Position numbers and translations under genes: made by a program. From Salinispira pacifica (lineage in GTDB: Bacteria > Spirochaetota > Spirochaetia > DSM-27196 > Salinispiraceae): DNA of 64,000 nucleotides. The notes below the pieces were generated by a model that was given only the letters and a program-made list of their open reading frames with translations, searched no databases and was not told the DNA's origin. How positions within the stretch are numbered: the first letter of the stretch is position 1; each line of letters begins with the position of its first letter. The stretch spans positions 2,895,570 through 2,959,569 of the forward strand of contig NC_023035.1 in the NCBI RefSeq assembly GCF_000507245.1, read 5' to 3'. Positions 45,641 through 54,060 of this stretch are shown here, piece by piece.

Positions 45641-46625
45641 CCAACTCCCTGTTGATCAGCTGATTTTCATAGAGCCAGTCTGCATACCTGCTCCATACAA
45701 TGCTCCGCATTTCTCCCCAGCGGGGTGCTTCCGCAATAAATTCATCTTTCAGAAACTCAAGGCTCTGAACCGCCAGTTCGGCGGGAATTTCCGGGACCGC
45801 ATCCACCAGAAGTTCGCCGGCTTCCAGGGGGTTTTCCACGGCATACTCATAGCCCCGGGAAAGAGCAGTCAGAAATGCACGTGCGGTGTCGCCCCGCTCC
45901 TCCAGGAGAGTTTCAGAAGCGATAATTACCGGAGTGTAGTAGTCGAACACCTGGTTGAGCTCGGCCAGATCAAGATAGTTCAGGGGAACGTCCCGAATCT
46001 CCGCTTCCACAAGAGTCCAGCCTTCAAACACCCAGGAAAAATCGACTTCCCGGTCGGTGGCTGCGAAGAAATCTGCCGATCCGCTGTTCAGCAGGGTGAT
46101 ATCATCCAGGGACAATCCCTCAGCCTCCAGAAGAGTCTCCAGCATGGCGGTTTCCACCGGGGATCCCCAGCCTCCGTAGGTCATCCCTTCAAGATCGGCT
46201 ATGGTCTCTATTCCACGGTCTGCGGGGGAGGCAAAACCTGATGTGTTATGCTGAATCACCGCCGCCAGGGCCACCACGGGAAGTTCATCCTCACCGGTAC
46301 GGGCAAATGTCACCGATTCCTGGTAGGAATATCCGAAGTCGGCCTTGCCGATTGCCACCAGACTTTCCGCACTGGCCTCCGAGGGCTGAATAATTTCAAC
46401 ATCCAGGCCGGCTTCTTCAAAAAATCCAAGGTCACGGGCAACATATGCACCGATGTGATTGGTGTTTGGTACCCAATCCAGGGTCAGAACAATTTTTTCC
46501 GGTTCCGAAATATCTCCGGAATTCCGGTCCCCTGCTCCTTCGCTGCCGCCGGAAGCCCAGAGGGACGCCGCGGCGATACCCGCTATCAAGAAAACAATGA
46601 TGTGTCGATATGTACCTTTTCGCAT
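45600..46625 (-). CDS. NMT1/THI5-like substrate-binding protein (thiamine-precursor uptake)
   Basis: A 341-residue binding protein. The signal peptide ends around SLWASGGSEG, an export signal without a lipobox Cys. The mature part matches the NMT1/THI5-like family: LTLDWVPNTNHIGAYVARDLGFFEEAGLDVEI, then TYGGWGSPVE and YYTPVIIAS. Relatives bind formylaminopyrimidine or HMP. Its place behind a TPP riboswitch supports thiamine-precursor uptake. AAGGAG lies before ATG 46625. Alternative: an alkanesulfonate-type ligand, less likely given the riboswitch. Confidence 0.92.
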   Translation of the reverse strand: MRKGTYRHIIVFLIAGIAAASLWASGGSEGAGDRNSGDISEPEKIVLTLDWVPNTNHIGAYVARDLGFFEEAGLDVEIIQPSEASAESLVAIGKADFGYSYQESVTFARTGEDELPVVALAAVIQHNTSGFASPADRGIETIADLEGMTYGGWGSPVETAMLETLLEAEGLSLDDITLLNSGSADFFAATDREVDFSWVFEGWTLVEAEIRDVPLNYLDLAELNQVFDYYTPVIIASETLLEERGDTARAFLTALSRGYEYAVENPLEAGELLVDAVPEIPAELAVQSLEFLKDEFIAEAPRWGEMRSIVWSRYADWLYENQLINRELDVEASFTNEYLPK

Positions 46626-46717
46626 ATCTTTACTCCTTTAAAATTTTGCAGATTCATGCTGCATGGTTGTGCTGCGTTGAGTTATTTCGTTTGTCATACT
46701 TCTCACTTTCGTGCGTC

Positions 46718-47512
46718 TCACACCGCCGGCTCGGCCGTTCTGTTCTCACGGCGGTAGGGCAGAAACAGGTATTCCATCAGCTTTACCAGAAGAAAAAATC
46801 CTGCACTGAGAAGCATGATCATCAGAATTGCTGCGAACACCCTGCTGGCGGCAAATGATTTCTGACTCCTGATCAGATACACTCCCAGCCCGGAACTGCC
46901 TCCCAGCCATTCGCCGATCACCGCCCCCATAATGGAATAGGTTGCAGCGATCCGCATTCCCGCGAAGAACGCCGGCAAGGTACCGGGAAGCTTCACATGC
47001 CGGTAGATCTGCAGCCTTCCGGCCCCCATGCTCTTCATCAGCTCGATGTAATCCCTGTCCAGGGCGCTGAAACTTTTCAGCAGATTCACCAGGATGGGAA
47101 AAAAACATACCAGCACCACCGCAAGAATTTTGGGCACGATCCCGAAACCGAACCACAGAATGAACAGAGGTGCCACCGCAATAAGCGGAATGGTCTGACT
47201 GGCAACCGCCATGGGGTAAAACAGATGGTAGAGAAGGTTCAGACTATCCATGAGAAGGGCAAACAGCAGTGCTGCCGCCACCGCAATGAACAGCCCCAGC
47301 CCCGCAGCGTGAAGCGTGCTCACGGAATGCTCCATGAGCACAGGAAACACCTCCACAAACGAGCGCACAATTGCGTAGGGTCCCGGAAGAACATAGGGGG
47401 GCAGCAGAGGCGAAAGCAACTGCCATCCTGCAATCAGAAGCAGCAGAATTCCTGTGGGCAGCAGAAAGCGCAGAAGCCGGGAATCAGGAATACTTGGCCA
47501 TTTTTTCTTCAT
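46718..47512 (-). CDS. ABC transporter permease (thiamine-precursor type)
   Basis: A 264-residue permease of the SsuC/ThiX type with about six helices. The EAA-like loop FKSFSALDRDYIELMKSMGAGRLQIYRHVKLPGTLP and AVIGEWLGGSSGLGVYL are typical. It should pair with the NMT1-like binding protein and the ATPase downstream. The 29-bp overlap with the thiamine-binding-protein gene indicates translational coupling. ATG 47512 starts within that gene's last codons. Confidence 0.92.
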   Translation of the reverse strand: MKKKWPSIPDSRLLRFLLPTGILLLLIAGWQLLSPLLPPYVLPGPYAIVRSFVEVFPVLMEHSVSTLHAAGLGLFIAVAAALLFALLMDSLNLLYHLFYPMAVASQTIPLIAVAPLFILWFGFGIVPKILAVVLVCFFPILVNLLKSFSALDRDYIELMKSMGAGRLQIYRHVKLPGTLPAFFAGMRIAATYSIMGAVIGEWLGGSSGLGVYLIRSQKSFAASRVFAAILMIMLLSAGFFLLVKLMEYLFLPYRRENRTAEPAV

Positions 47513-47810
47513 AGGCCACCCCCCGGGTTTTGTAATCGATTTTCACGTAGGAAACGATGCGCTCAGCTCCCTCTTTCACGCATATCTGCTGTGCTTCCTT
47601 CACCAGTTCAAGGAGAGAAGTGAGGGGTCCCTGAATGGTGGTTTCCATGGGACCAACCCAGTATTTGAATCCTGAGGCGGCGATGTGGGCGATCACCTTA
47701 TCTATAACCGGGTACAGCCGCTCATCATCGACCCTGGGAAGGACCTGCAGGCTGAGATGAATATCCGGCTCATTGGATGGGGCCGCGGCATGAGAGTCAT
47801 GAGGTTCCAT
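47484..47810 (-). CDS. MTH1187-type thiamine-binding protein
   Basis: A 108-residue protein of the MTH1187/YkoF-like (DUF77) family, with HLSLQVLPRVDDERLYPVIDKVIAHI, KYWVGPMETTIQG and ERIVSYVKIDYKT. Structures of this family show a ferredoxin-like fold that binds thiamine or its pyrimidine. As first gene after the TPP riboswitch it is likely a cytoplasmic thiamine-binding helper of the importer. The first 15 residues are Ala/Ser/Pro-rich and unlike the family. It ends inside the permease gene. Confidence 0.9.
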   Translation of the reverse strand: MEPHDSHAAAPSNEPDIHLSLQVLPRVDDERLYPVIDKVIAHIAASGFKYWVGPMETTIQGPLTSLLELVKEAQQICVKEGAERIVSYVKIDYKTRGVAYEEKMAKYS

Positions 47811-47853
47811 ATTTCATTTCCTTCGGGGATGAAGGAAGAATTCCGGCAGGCAC

Positions 47854-47876
47854 AAAAAAACCCAACAGCTGTTGGG
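47854..47876 (-). terminator. intrinsic terminator behind the TPP riboswitch
   Basis: Minus strand CCCAACAGCTGTTGGG followed by seven T, 44 bp before the first thiamine gene. With ligand bound, the aptamer should favour this hairpin and stop transcription. Confidence 0.88.
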
Positions 47877-47924
47877 GGATTCGTGTGAGCAGATACAGCG
47901 GTTTTTCGCTGCATCAGACCTTTG

Positions 47925-48010
47925 CGGGCCCTACGCTGGCATTATCCAGATCAGGTCACGGGTCGAAGCATTGCTTCCTCTCAGCCGGTACTATCCAGCT
48001 CCCCTTGCTA
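47925..48010 (-). promoter_or_regulatory. TPP riboswitch (THI element)
   Basis: Minus strand shows the conserved parts in order: GGGGAGC, GGCTGAGAGG, GACCC, ACCTGATCTGGATAATGCC and AGCGTAGGG. These are the pyrimidine- and pyrophosphate-sensing bulges of the TPP aptamer. It controls the thiamine-precursor ABC operon by the terminator downstream. Confidence 0.96.
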
Positions 48011-48020
48011 TGTTATGCAT

Positions 48021-48049
48021 ACCCTACTGCCGAGGCCGAAATATGTCAA
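48021..48049 (-). promoter_or_regulatory. promoter of the thiamine operon
   Basis: Minus strand TTGACA (48049-48044), 17 bp, TAGGGT (48026-48021). Transcription would start about 48014, just before the riboswitch. Confidence 0.7.
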
Positions 48050-48065
48050 GCTTCGGCAGGAACGC

Positions 48066-50549
48066 TTACTGCAATTTGAAGGTAATACTCTTAGTCTTGA
48101 AAAGTTTCAGCACATTTCCGCTGAATCTCCGGGTTGTGTCCTTCACCTCAAGCCGTTTTCCGTGAAGCTTTCCGCTTGAGGAGTGAAGTTCCACCCCGTC
48201 GAACTCATCGTACAGAAAAAACGATATGCGGACCGGGCCGAAGCCCTGAAGCAGATGCTCCAGATACAGCTGCAGGGTGGTCTCTTTTTTACCTTTTCCC
48301 CCGCCCTGCCTTCGCACATGCGCCTTGATGCTGATCTCCGTCTGGTTGGCCCGGGTGTATCCGCCGGTCAGACCGTCATCGCTCACATAACGGTACTCCA
48401 GGGTTGCCCTGGAACCGGCGCGCATGATTACATGAAATTCCACGTTGCTGATGTCGCTCTGGTTCGTTTTGGGTTCCTTGTGAAGCATGGGAATAATGCT
48501 GTCCTCCCGGAAGAACAGCGGCGTGGACTCATCATCCAGGGAACACTGAATCCATCGCCCCCCCTTTTTCCAGCTGCCGTCTCCGGCATCGAACCACCCC
48601 GGAAACGTATGTTCACCCTCAACCTGAGCCGGAAGATACACTTTCCGTTTCTGCTGGTTCTCCATGGTTGACGGCGCCTGAAGAATAGAAGGCCCCACCA
48701 TGAACGCATCGCCGATATTCCAGCTTTCCTCCATGCTATCCGGAAAATGGTACCAGAGAGGGGCAAGAATCGCTCCCCCGTGAAGTTCCTGTTCAATGTG
48801 CAGGTTATACAGATACGGCAGCAGCCGGTATCTGAGTCGGATAAAACGGGATACGATGTTTCTCACCCTGGATCCGAATTTCCAGGGCTCCTGGTGAGCG
48901 GTGCCCTTGCAGGAATGATTGCGCAAAAACGGCTGAAGGAATGCGGACTTGTACCAGTCTATCATCAGCTTCGCATCTGCATCTTCAATAAAGCCCGGAA
49001 CATCCGCCCCCCAGAAGGGAATCCCGGAGAGGCCCAGGTTCATTCCGGTTTTAATGGTCTGTGCAAGATGATGGTAGTTGCTTGCATTGTCTCCCAGCCA
49101 TACCGCCGCATAACGGGAAGTACCGGGGCTGCCGCTGCGGCTGAGAATAAATGGACGCAGATCAGGCGCATGCCGTTGGAACCCCTCCCGGCTGGCCTTC
49201 TGCATTCCCAGGGCATAGGAATTATGAAAGTAGCCGTGGGGCAGACGGCCGTTCTGAAAACGCATATCTTCCGGGGAGGCGTCCCCGGTTGCCGGATCAT
49301 TCATATCCAGCCATATCCCCTCTATTCCCAGATCCGCAAGGACAGACACCTTCTTCGCCCACCAGTCCCGAGTTTCAGCCAGGGAAAAATCCGGGAACAC
49401 CGTTTCACCGGGCCATACATAGCCCACATACTCACCCCCTGCGCTGTTTTTACAGAACAATTCCTGTGTGCTGCCCTCCTGATACGGCGGGTAGCCGGGA
49501 TCGAGCTTCACCCCCGGGTCAATAATCGGCACCACCCGATGACCGTGGGATTGAAGACGGTCAATCTCCGCACCGGGATCCGGGAAAAGATCAGGGTCGA
49601 AACTGAATACCCGGTACCCGTCCATATAGTCAATATCCAGCCACAGACCGTCATTGGGAATGCCGTACTTCCGGAATTGCTCCCTTACCTGATTCAGATC
49701 ATCAGGACCAGCATAGCCCCAACGGCTCTGGTGATGCCCCAGACTCCACAGCGGAGGCCGGGGGTGGGTGCCCAAAAGGCGGTGAAACTGACGGGTCACC
49801 TGCTCAGGGGTATCGCCGGCAATAAAAAAGAGCACTGGAGCCCCGTCTTCGGCTGCGATAAACAGCTGTTGGTCCGTATCTGCACTGTCCATGATTTCGA
49901 TATGGGGGTTGCTCCCCAGCGCCATCCAGCTTCTGTACAGATTGTGGGAGAACACTCCAAGCCAGCCCCCAGGGCTGTGGATCAGCACATAGGGAATGGA
50001 AATATACATGGGATCAGGTTCGCCGCTGATCACCTGCTGCCAGGGAAAATCTCCCAGCACATCGGTATTTCGAAACCCCACCCTTCTGCCGCTGAACTCC
50101 GGGCCGCCGTTCTTTTCCCCCAGGCCGTAAAACCGGTATTCCGGATGAGAACGGAAATTCACAATCCATGAGCGCAGATCTTCTCCCCCCACCCCAATGG
50201 GACCGGCATCCAGAATGGCAGCACCCCGCCAAAGCAGGGAAAAGCCGCCGCTGCATGGTACCGCCGACGCCTGATCCGGGTCTTCACCGCTATGCTGAAC
50301 CAGCTCAAGCTCCGGGTGAGCATCCCCGCCGGCGGCCCCTGAAGGAGCATTCGTCTCCGTGAGATCCAGAGTTTGAAACTCCGGCAGTGCGGAAGGGGAA
50401 AAATCGATGATCGCCGGCTCACTCTGCCAGCGTTCATCGCTGACCTCCAGGGCCAGAAGGGAAGCGCCAGCCCGATACCAGGACTGTTTCAGTTCAGAAT
50501 GCTGATCGTAGCGGAAATTCCGGGGTGAAGGCGTCTTGGATACATACAT
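48066..50549 (-). CDS. GH31 alpha-glucosidase-family glycosidase
   Basis: An 827-residue enzyme without signal peptide. The GH31 catalytic barrel has WSLGHHQSRWGY, LWLDIDYMDGYRVFSFDP and the nucleophile Asp415 in IWLDMND; the usual WxDMNE Glu is Asp here. ILSRSGSPGTSRYAAVWLGDN and SGIPFWGADVPGF follow, and the C-terminal beta domain includes FMVGPSILQAP. It should release glucose or xylose from alpha-linked oligosaccharides in the cytoplasm. The start has near-consensus TTGACC-N17-TATGCT 9 nt upstream and no Shine-Dalgarno sequence. It diverges from the sirtuin gene. Confidence 0.93.
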   Translation of the reverse strand: MYVSKTPSPRNFRYDQHSELKQSWYRAGASLLALEVSDERWQSEPAIIDFSPSALPEFQTLDLTETNAPSGAAGGDAHPELELVQHSGEDPDQASAVPCSGGFSLLWRGAAILDAGPIGVGGEDLRSWIVNFRSHPEYRFYGLGEKNGGPEFSGRRVGFRNTDVLGDFPWQQVISGEPDPMYISIPYVLIHSPGGWLGVFSHNLYRSWMALGSNPHIEIMDSADTDQQLFIAAEDGAPVLFFIAGDTPEQVTRQFHRLLGTHPRPPLWSLGHHQSRWGYAGPDDLNQVREQFRKYGIPNDGLWLDIDYMDGYRVFSFDPDLFPDPGAEIDRLQSHGHRVVPIIDPGVKLDPGYPPYQEGSTQELFCKNSAGGEYVGYVWPGETVFPDFSLAETRDWWAKKVSVLADLGIEGIWLDMNDPATGDASPEDMRFQNGRLPHGYFHNSYALGMQKASREGFQRHAPDLRPFILSRSGSPGTSRYAAVWLGDNASNYHHLAQTIKTGMNLGLSGIPFWGADVPGFIEDADAKLMIDWYKSAFLQPFLRNHSCKGTAHQEPWKFGSRVRNIVSRFIRLRYRLLPYLYNLHIEQELHGGAILAPLWYHFPDSMEESWNIGDAFMVGPSILQAPSTMENQQKRKVYLPAQVEGEHTFPGWFDAGDGSWKKGGRWIQCSLDDESTPLFFREDSIIPMLHKEPKTNQSDISNVEFHVIMRAGSRATLEYRYVSDDGLTGGYTRANQTEISIKAHVRRQGGGKGKKETTLQLYLEHLLQGFGPVRISFFLYDEFDGVELHSSSGKLHGKRLEVKDTTRRFSGNVLKLFKTKSITFKLQ

Positions 50550-50558
50550 GATACCCGG

Positions 50559-50587
50559 AGCATACGGCAGCAGGGGGTGGGGGTCAA
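50559..50587 (-). promoter_or_regulatory. promoter of the GH31 gene with a very short leader
   Basis: Minus strand TTGACC (50587-50582), 17 bp, TATGCT (50564-50559), then 9 nt to ATG 50549. The predicted leader is about 2-3 nt. Confidence 0.6.
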
Positions 50588-50635
50588 CACAGAATTGCCC
50601 GAAGCAAACAAAATGCTGAAAACCTGCCGAAGCCT

Positions 50636-50664
50636 TTGCCCCTGTTCCTGCCGGGAACTATATT
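50636..50664 (+). promoter_or_regulatory. putative leaderless promoter of the sirtuin gene
   Basis: TTGCCC (50636-50641), 17 bp, TATATT (50659-50664), then 7 nt to ATG 50672. An upstream in-frame ATG at 50636 would fall in the -35, so 50672 is preferred. Confidence 0.6.
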
Positions 50665-50671
50665 TTATGGT

Positions 50672-51511
50672 ATGAAGGATCTGTACGGACGTTTAGCTGA
50701 GGGGCTCATTACCGTTCTCAGCGGTGCCGGCATCAGCACCGATTCGGGTATTCCCGATTACCGCGGGGAAGACCGTACCCGGGCCAGGAAACACGACGGT
50801 GATTCGGGCCCGGTTACATATAAACAATTCATGGGCAGTGCGGACAAACGGCGCCACTACTGGGCCCGCAGCGCCCTTGGCTGGCCGTGGATCCGCTCAC
50901 GAGAGCCCAACCGGGCCCATCGCATTCTCAGCCGCCTGGAAGAAGCGGAACACATTAACGGCATCATAACCCAGAACGTGGATGACCTGCATTTCAAGGC
51001 TGGAAGCCGCAACGTTATAGAACTCCACGGAAATCTGAAACAGGTGAAATGCATGGGGTGCGGCGGAATGAGCAGCCGGGATGAACTGCAGGAGAGAATG
51101 CTTCTTGATAATCCCCCATGGAAACGCCTCAGCAGCGACTATTCCCCCGACGGCGATGCCCTTCTTTCCGAAGATGTGACCCGGGAGTTTCGCACCCCCG
51201 GCTGCCCCGCATGCGGGGGTATCCTCAAGCCGGATGTGGTATTTTTCGGCGAAAACGTACCTCGGACACGGGTTCAAAGCTGCTATGCCCTGGTGGATGA
51301 GTGCGACCTGCTTCTGGTGCTGGGCAGCTCCCTTGCTGTTCGCTCGGGCCTTCGCTTCGTGGAACACGCAAAAAACACCGGAAAACCGGTAATCATCGTA
51401 AACCGGGGAACCACCCGGGGTGACGCTTCGGCTGATCTCAAGGTGGATACATCCATCACACAATGGCTGGAGACCCACCTGGCTGAACCGGAAATTTCAC
51501 CCCGGGCCTGA
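50672..51511 (+). CDS. Sir2-family NAD-dependent protein deacylase
   Basis: 279 residues. The NAD-binding GAGISTDSGIPDYRG, TQNVDDLH, catalytic His119 (ELHGN) and zinc-site pairs CMGCG and CPACG are all present, and the C-terminus has VNRGTTRGD. The Zn module and the FRDR-like IPDYRG favour a bacterial class II-like or class III sirtuin; substrates are acyl-lysines of unknown proteins. No partner acetyltransferase is close. It lacks a ribosome-binding site and has a promoter ending 7 nt upstream of the start. Confidence 0.94.
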   Translation: MKDLYGRLAEGLITVLSGAGISTDSGIPDYRGEDRTRARKHDGDSGPVTYKQFMGSADKRRHYWARSALGWPWIRSREPNRAHRILSRLEEAEHINGIITQNVDDLHFKAGSRNVIELHGNLKQVKCMGCGGMSSRDELQERMLLDNPPWKRLSSDYSPDGDALLSEDVTREFRTPGCPACGGILKPDVVFFGENVPRTRVQSCYALVDECDLLLVLGSSLAVRSGLRFVEHAKNTGKPVIIVNRGTTRGDASADLKVDTSITQWLETHLAEPEISPRA

Positions 51512-51567
51512 TATATTTATCTGAAGAATGCAGCCGGGGAGACTCCGGCGGCACACGGGAGGTTCGG

Positions 51568-52149
51568 ATGAATATTCGTAGAATTATGCTGATGATTCTG
51601 ATGTTTTCCATAATTCCGGCTCTTGCACTGAGTGCTCAAAGCGGAGAGGATTCCTCAGATCAGGATGAAGAAAAGCAGGATGTCATTACACTCAGAAACC
51701 AGGCGGGTATTGCAGTATCTGCGGGTTCGGTTCTTCTCAGCCCGGATATCGCAATCCTCTACCGGCCGGGATTCTGGGGTGTCGGAGCGGGGGTGAAAGG
51801 GTACGCGGGACTCGCTCTGGGTGACGCCTACATTGTGCCCTACGCCACCACCGAGCTGGGCTGGTTTTCCGCTGACCTGGGCATAAGCCTGAGAGTCAGG
51901 GAGAGCAACATCAACAGCGTATCCTATGAAGGAGAGGATCTGCCGCTGTACATATCCGCAGGGCTTCACCCTTCATTCAAGCTGGGACCGGGAAAGCTCA
52001 TGCTGGGAGCAAGCTTCGATCTGGCAATGACGGATGTGCCGGTTGTTGAAAGCGAAGATGCCCTGGAAAGCTTTTTCGCCACCCTCATCGTAGCTATATT
52101 CAGTATTTTCAAGGTTGAAGGGGATATCGGCTACCGCATCTCATTTTAA
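51568..52149 (+). CDS. exported protein, probable outer-membrane beta-barrel
   Basis: 193 residues with a signal peptide (about 1-23, ends LALSAQ). An acidic linker (EDSSDQDEEKQ) is followed by alternating amphipathic strands (AGIAVSAGSVLLSPDIAILYRPG, GVGAGVKGYAGLALGDAYIVPYATTELGWFS) and a terminal Phe (YRISF), as in small outer-membrane barrels. No family is recognised. GGGAGG lies before ATG 51568. It follows the sirtuin gene by 56 bp in the same direction. Confidence 0.65.
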   Translation: MNIRRIMLMILMFSIIPALALSAQSGEDSSDQDEEKQDVITLRNQAGIAVSAGSVLLSPDIAILYRPGFWGVGAGVKGYAGLALGDAYIVPYATTELGWFSADLGISLRVRESNINSVSYEGEDLPLYISAGLHPSFKLGPGKLMLGASFDLAMTDVPVVESEDALESFFATLIVAIFSIFKVEGDIGYRISF

Positions 52150-52234
52150 AACACCGCTTTCATGATCGTCTCTGCCCACTCTCCCGCCGGTCCGCGGTAC
52201 AGATCCATCCGGCTGAATTGTGTGCCGGCGGCTC

Positions 52235-52263
52235 TTGATTCACTCACGGGGGATAGATATATT
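52235..52263 (+). promoter_or_regulatory. putative leaderless promoter of the parvulin gene
   Basis: TTGATT (52235-52240), 17 bp, TATATT (52258-52263), 7 nt, ATG 52271. No Shine-Dalgarno sequence. Confidence 0.6.
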
Positions 52264-52270
52264 TGCCGTC

Positions 52271-52546
52271 ATGGAATACAGAGCAAGTCATATACTGGTA
52301 AAAGATAAAACACTGGCCGAACGTCTCCTGAAGCAGCTGAAAGGTGGCGCGCGATTTGAAGCCCTGGCCAAGGATTTTTCCACCTGTCCCTCCAAAAGCA
52401 AGGGCGGCGACCTGGGCTGGTTCGGCCCCGGCAAAATGGTGAAGGAATTTGAACAGGCCTGCAGCAAACTCAGCCCCGGCCGCTTGAGCACAGTGGTCCG
52501 CACCCAGTTCGGCTTTCATATTATCAAACTGACCGGGCGGAAATAG
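52271..52546 (+). CDS. parvulin-type peptidyl-prolyl isomerase
   Basis: A 91-residue single-domain parvulin (PpiC-like). YRASHILVKDKTLAERLLKQL, FSTCPSKSKGGDLGWFGPGKMVKEFE and VRTQFGFHIIKLTGR are the family blocks. It lacks a signal peptide, so it is cytoplasmic, like E. coli PpiC. It catalyses cis-trans isomerisation of X-Pro bonds. ATG 52271 is chosen because the preceding 17 codons span the promoter. It is convergent with the flavin reductase gene. Confidence 0.95.
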   Translation: MEYRASHILVKDKTLAERLLKQLKGGARFEALAKDFSTCPSKSKGGDLGWFGPGKMVKEFEQACSKLSPGRLSTVVRTQFGFHIIKLTGRK

Positions 52547-52566
52547 GACTGTTGGGTGCCAGCAGG

Positions 52567-53946
52567 TTACACTCCCGAAACTGAGGCCTGAAATATAAGA
52601 CGATGTTCAAGTTCTTCCATAAACCGTTCGGCTTCCCCGGGAGAGCTGACAAGTCCCTGGTCCAGGAATATCTCCTGAAACAGCTCCCTCACCTGGCGTC
52701 CCATTGAGAGGCGGCCGCAGAGATAAATGTGAGCTCCGTTTCCCAACTGCCTGACAATTTCCTCCCGCTGTTCCCAGATAATTGCCTGTACGTATTCGGA
52801 CTTGCGGGCCGAATCACTTGGACGGGATTCGGCAATGTCCAGCCGGGAGATGAGACCCCGTCGTTCATATTCCAGAAGTTCGCTGCCGTACAGGGAATTT
52901 GCCTCCCAGCTGCGGACCCCATAAATGAGCCACAGCGGGGAGCCGTATTCACCGCTGCGCAGCAGAGACAGGGGTCCGGAGATCCCGCTTCCTGTTGCCA
53001 CTGCGATTAATCCCGGAGATTTTCGTTCAAGACGGTGCGGAAACTGATGGAGTTCCGGCAGCAGCCAGGCATTGACCGTATCACCGGGCTTTCGATTAGT
53101 GAGAAACGCACTTGATCTGGCCGGCAGAGTTATCCGACGGTGCTGTACATTTTTCAACTGTTTGAAAACCCGGCTCACCGTAATTTCGACTTCCAGTCTC
53201 CCGTCCCGGGTGAGGCTGCTGCCGCTTACGGTATAGGGCCTTCCTTCAACCCCGGGTTGCCAGCGCACCAGATCCCTGATGTCCGGAAGCTCCTTCATCT
53301 CTTCCAGAATATGGATGAGCGAATACCCCATGCCCTGAAGTTCCGGATGGGGAAGATCCCAGTTCCGGGATCTCAGTATCCGCCGGTGGTAGGCCCGATG
53401 AGCCTTATGAAAACGCTTCAACTGCAGAGCCCGTTCATTCAGCCCCGCCCATGCAAGCAGTTCCCCGCCTGCCTCATCAATATCAATTTCCCGTTCCAGA
53501 ATATCCCGGAGATTTCCGCTGACCATTTTTCCCGGATGAAACACCGATGAGCTGTCGCCCCGGCTTACCCTTCTGCTTCCGTCCTCGCCGAAGATATCCA
53601 GAATTTTCTGCACTTTTTCGGGAGAATTCCGCCATTTCACAAAGAACATGTCCCCGGGGGCGGGAGCATTCCCAACAGGCCCGAGGGAAATGAGCCTGAT
53701 ATTCCAGGTGGGATGGGATCCTTCACCCGAATCAAGGCGGGAAACCCGTCTCACTTCCCAGGAAACGGGGGGGGAGGAAAGAAGGCGCAGCACCCGGGAA
53801 ATTCTCCATTGGACGGCTTCGCTGAAATCCCCGGGAGGATTGGAGCGGAGAGGATACATTTTCTGAAGGCTCCGGTTGGAGATCCTGTGGAACGCATGCC
53901 GGAGTCGTTCCCGCATGGGATAGATATATTTTGATGTACGCTTCAT
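52567..53946 (-). CDS. NADPH-flavin oxidoreductase related to CysJ/cytochrome P450 reductase, without flavodoxin domain
   Basis: A 459-residue soluble protein. An FAD-binding region contains GRPYTVSGS, the counterpart of RxYS, and the NADP-binding half has VATGSGISGPLSLL, YGVRSWEANSLYGSELLEYERRG and the near-C-terminal AIIWEQREEIVRQLGNGAHIYLCG. That order matches the FNR module of sulfite reductase alpha and P450 reductase. The N-terminal flavodoxin domain is absent and replaced by about 60 residues without known features. Electron acceptor unknown. AAGGATGAGAG precedes ATG 53946. Confidence 0.82.
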   Translation of the reverse strand: MKRTSKYIYPMRERLRHAFHRISNRSLQKMYPLRSNPPGDFSEAVQWRISRVLRLLSSPPVSWEVRRVSRLDSGEGSHPTWNIRLISLGPVGNAPAPGDMFFVKWRNSPEKVQKILDIFGEDGSRRVSRGDSSSVFHPGKMVSGNLRDILEREIDIDEAGGELLAWAGLNERALQLKRFHKAHRAYHRRILRSRNWDLPHPELQGMGYSLIHILEEMKELPDIRDLVRWQPGVEGRPYTVSGSSLTRDGRLEVEITVSRVFKQLKNVQHRRITLPARSSAFLTNRKPGDTVNAWLLPELHQFPHRLERKSPGLIAVATGSGISGPLSLLRSGEYGSPLWLIYGVRSWEANSLYGSELLEYERRGLISRLDIAESRPSDSARKSEYVQAIIWEQREEIVRQLGNGAHIYLCGRLSMGRQVRELFQEIFLDQGLVSSPGEAERFMEELEHRLIFQASVSGV

Positions 53947-54060
53947 CTCTCATCCTTATTGTAGGCGGACCGCCATGATGAGGCAGCTTGTACCCGCGGT
54001 TTGGGGCCATGCCGCCATTTTAGGCGTGCCGCCATGCTTTGCTGCACAGCGCTTTTGAAA

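Noticed and set aside
48747-50171. 474-codon open frame antisense to the GH31 gene
   Set aside because: It mirrors conserved GH31 codons and shows no family motifs.
53947-54060. GCCGCCAT-like short repeats in the gap before the double ATPase gene end
   Set aside because: Three short loosely spaced matches in a GC-rich gap; too short to call a repeat family.
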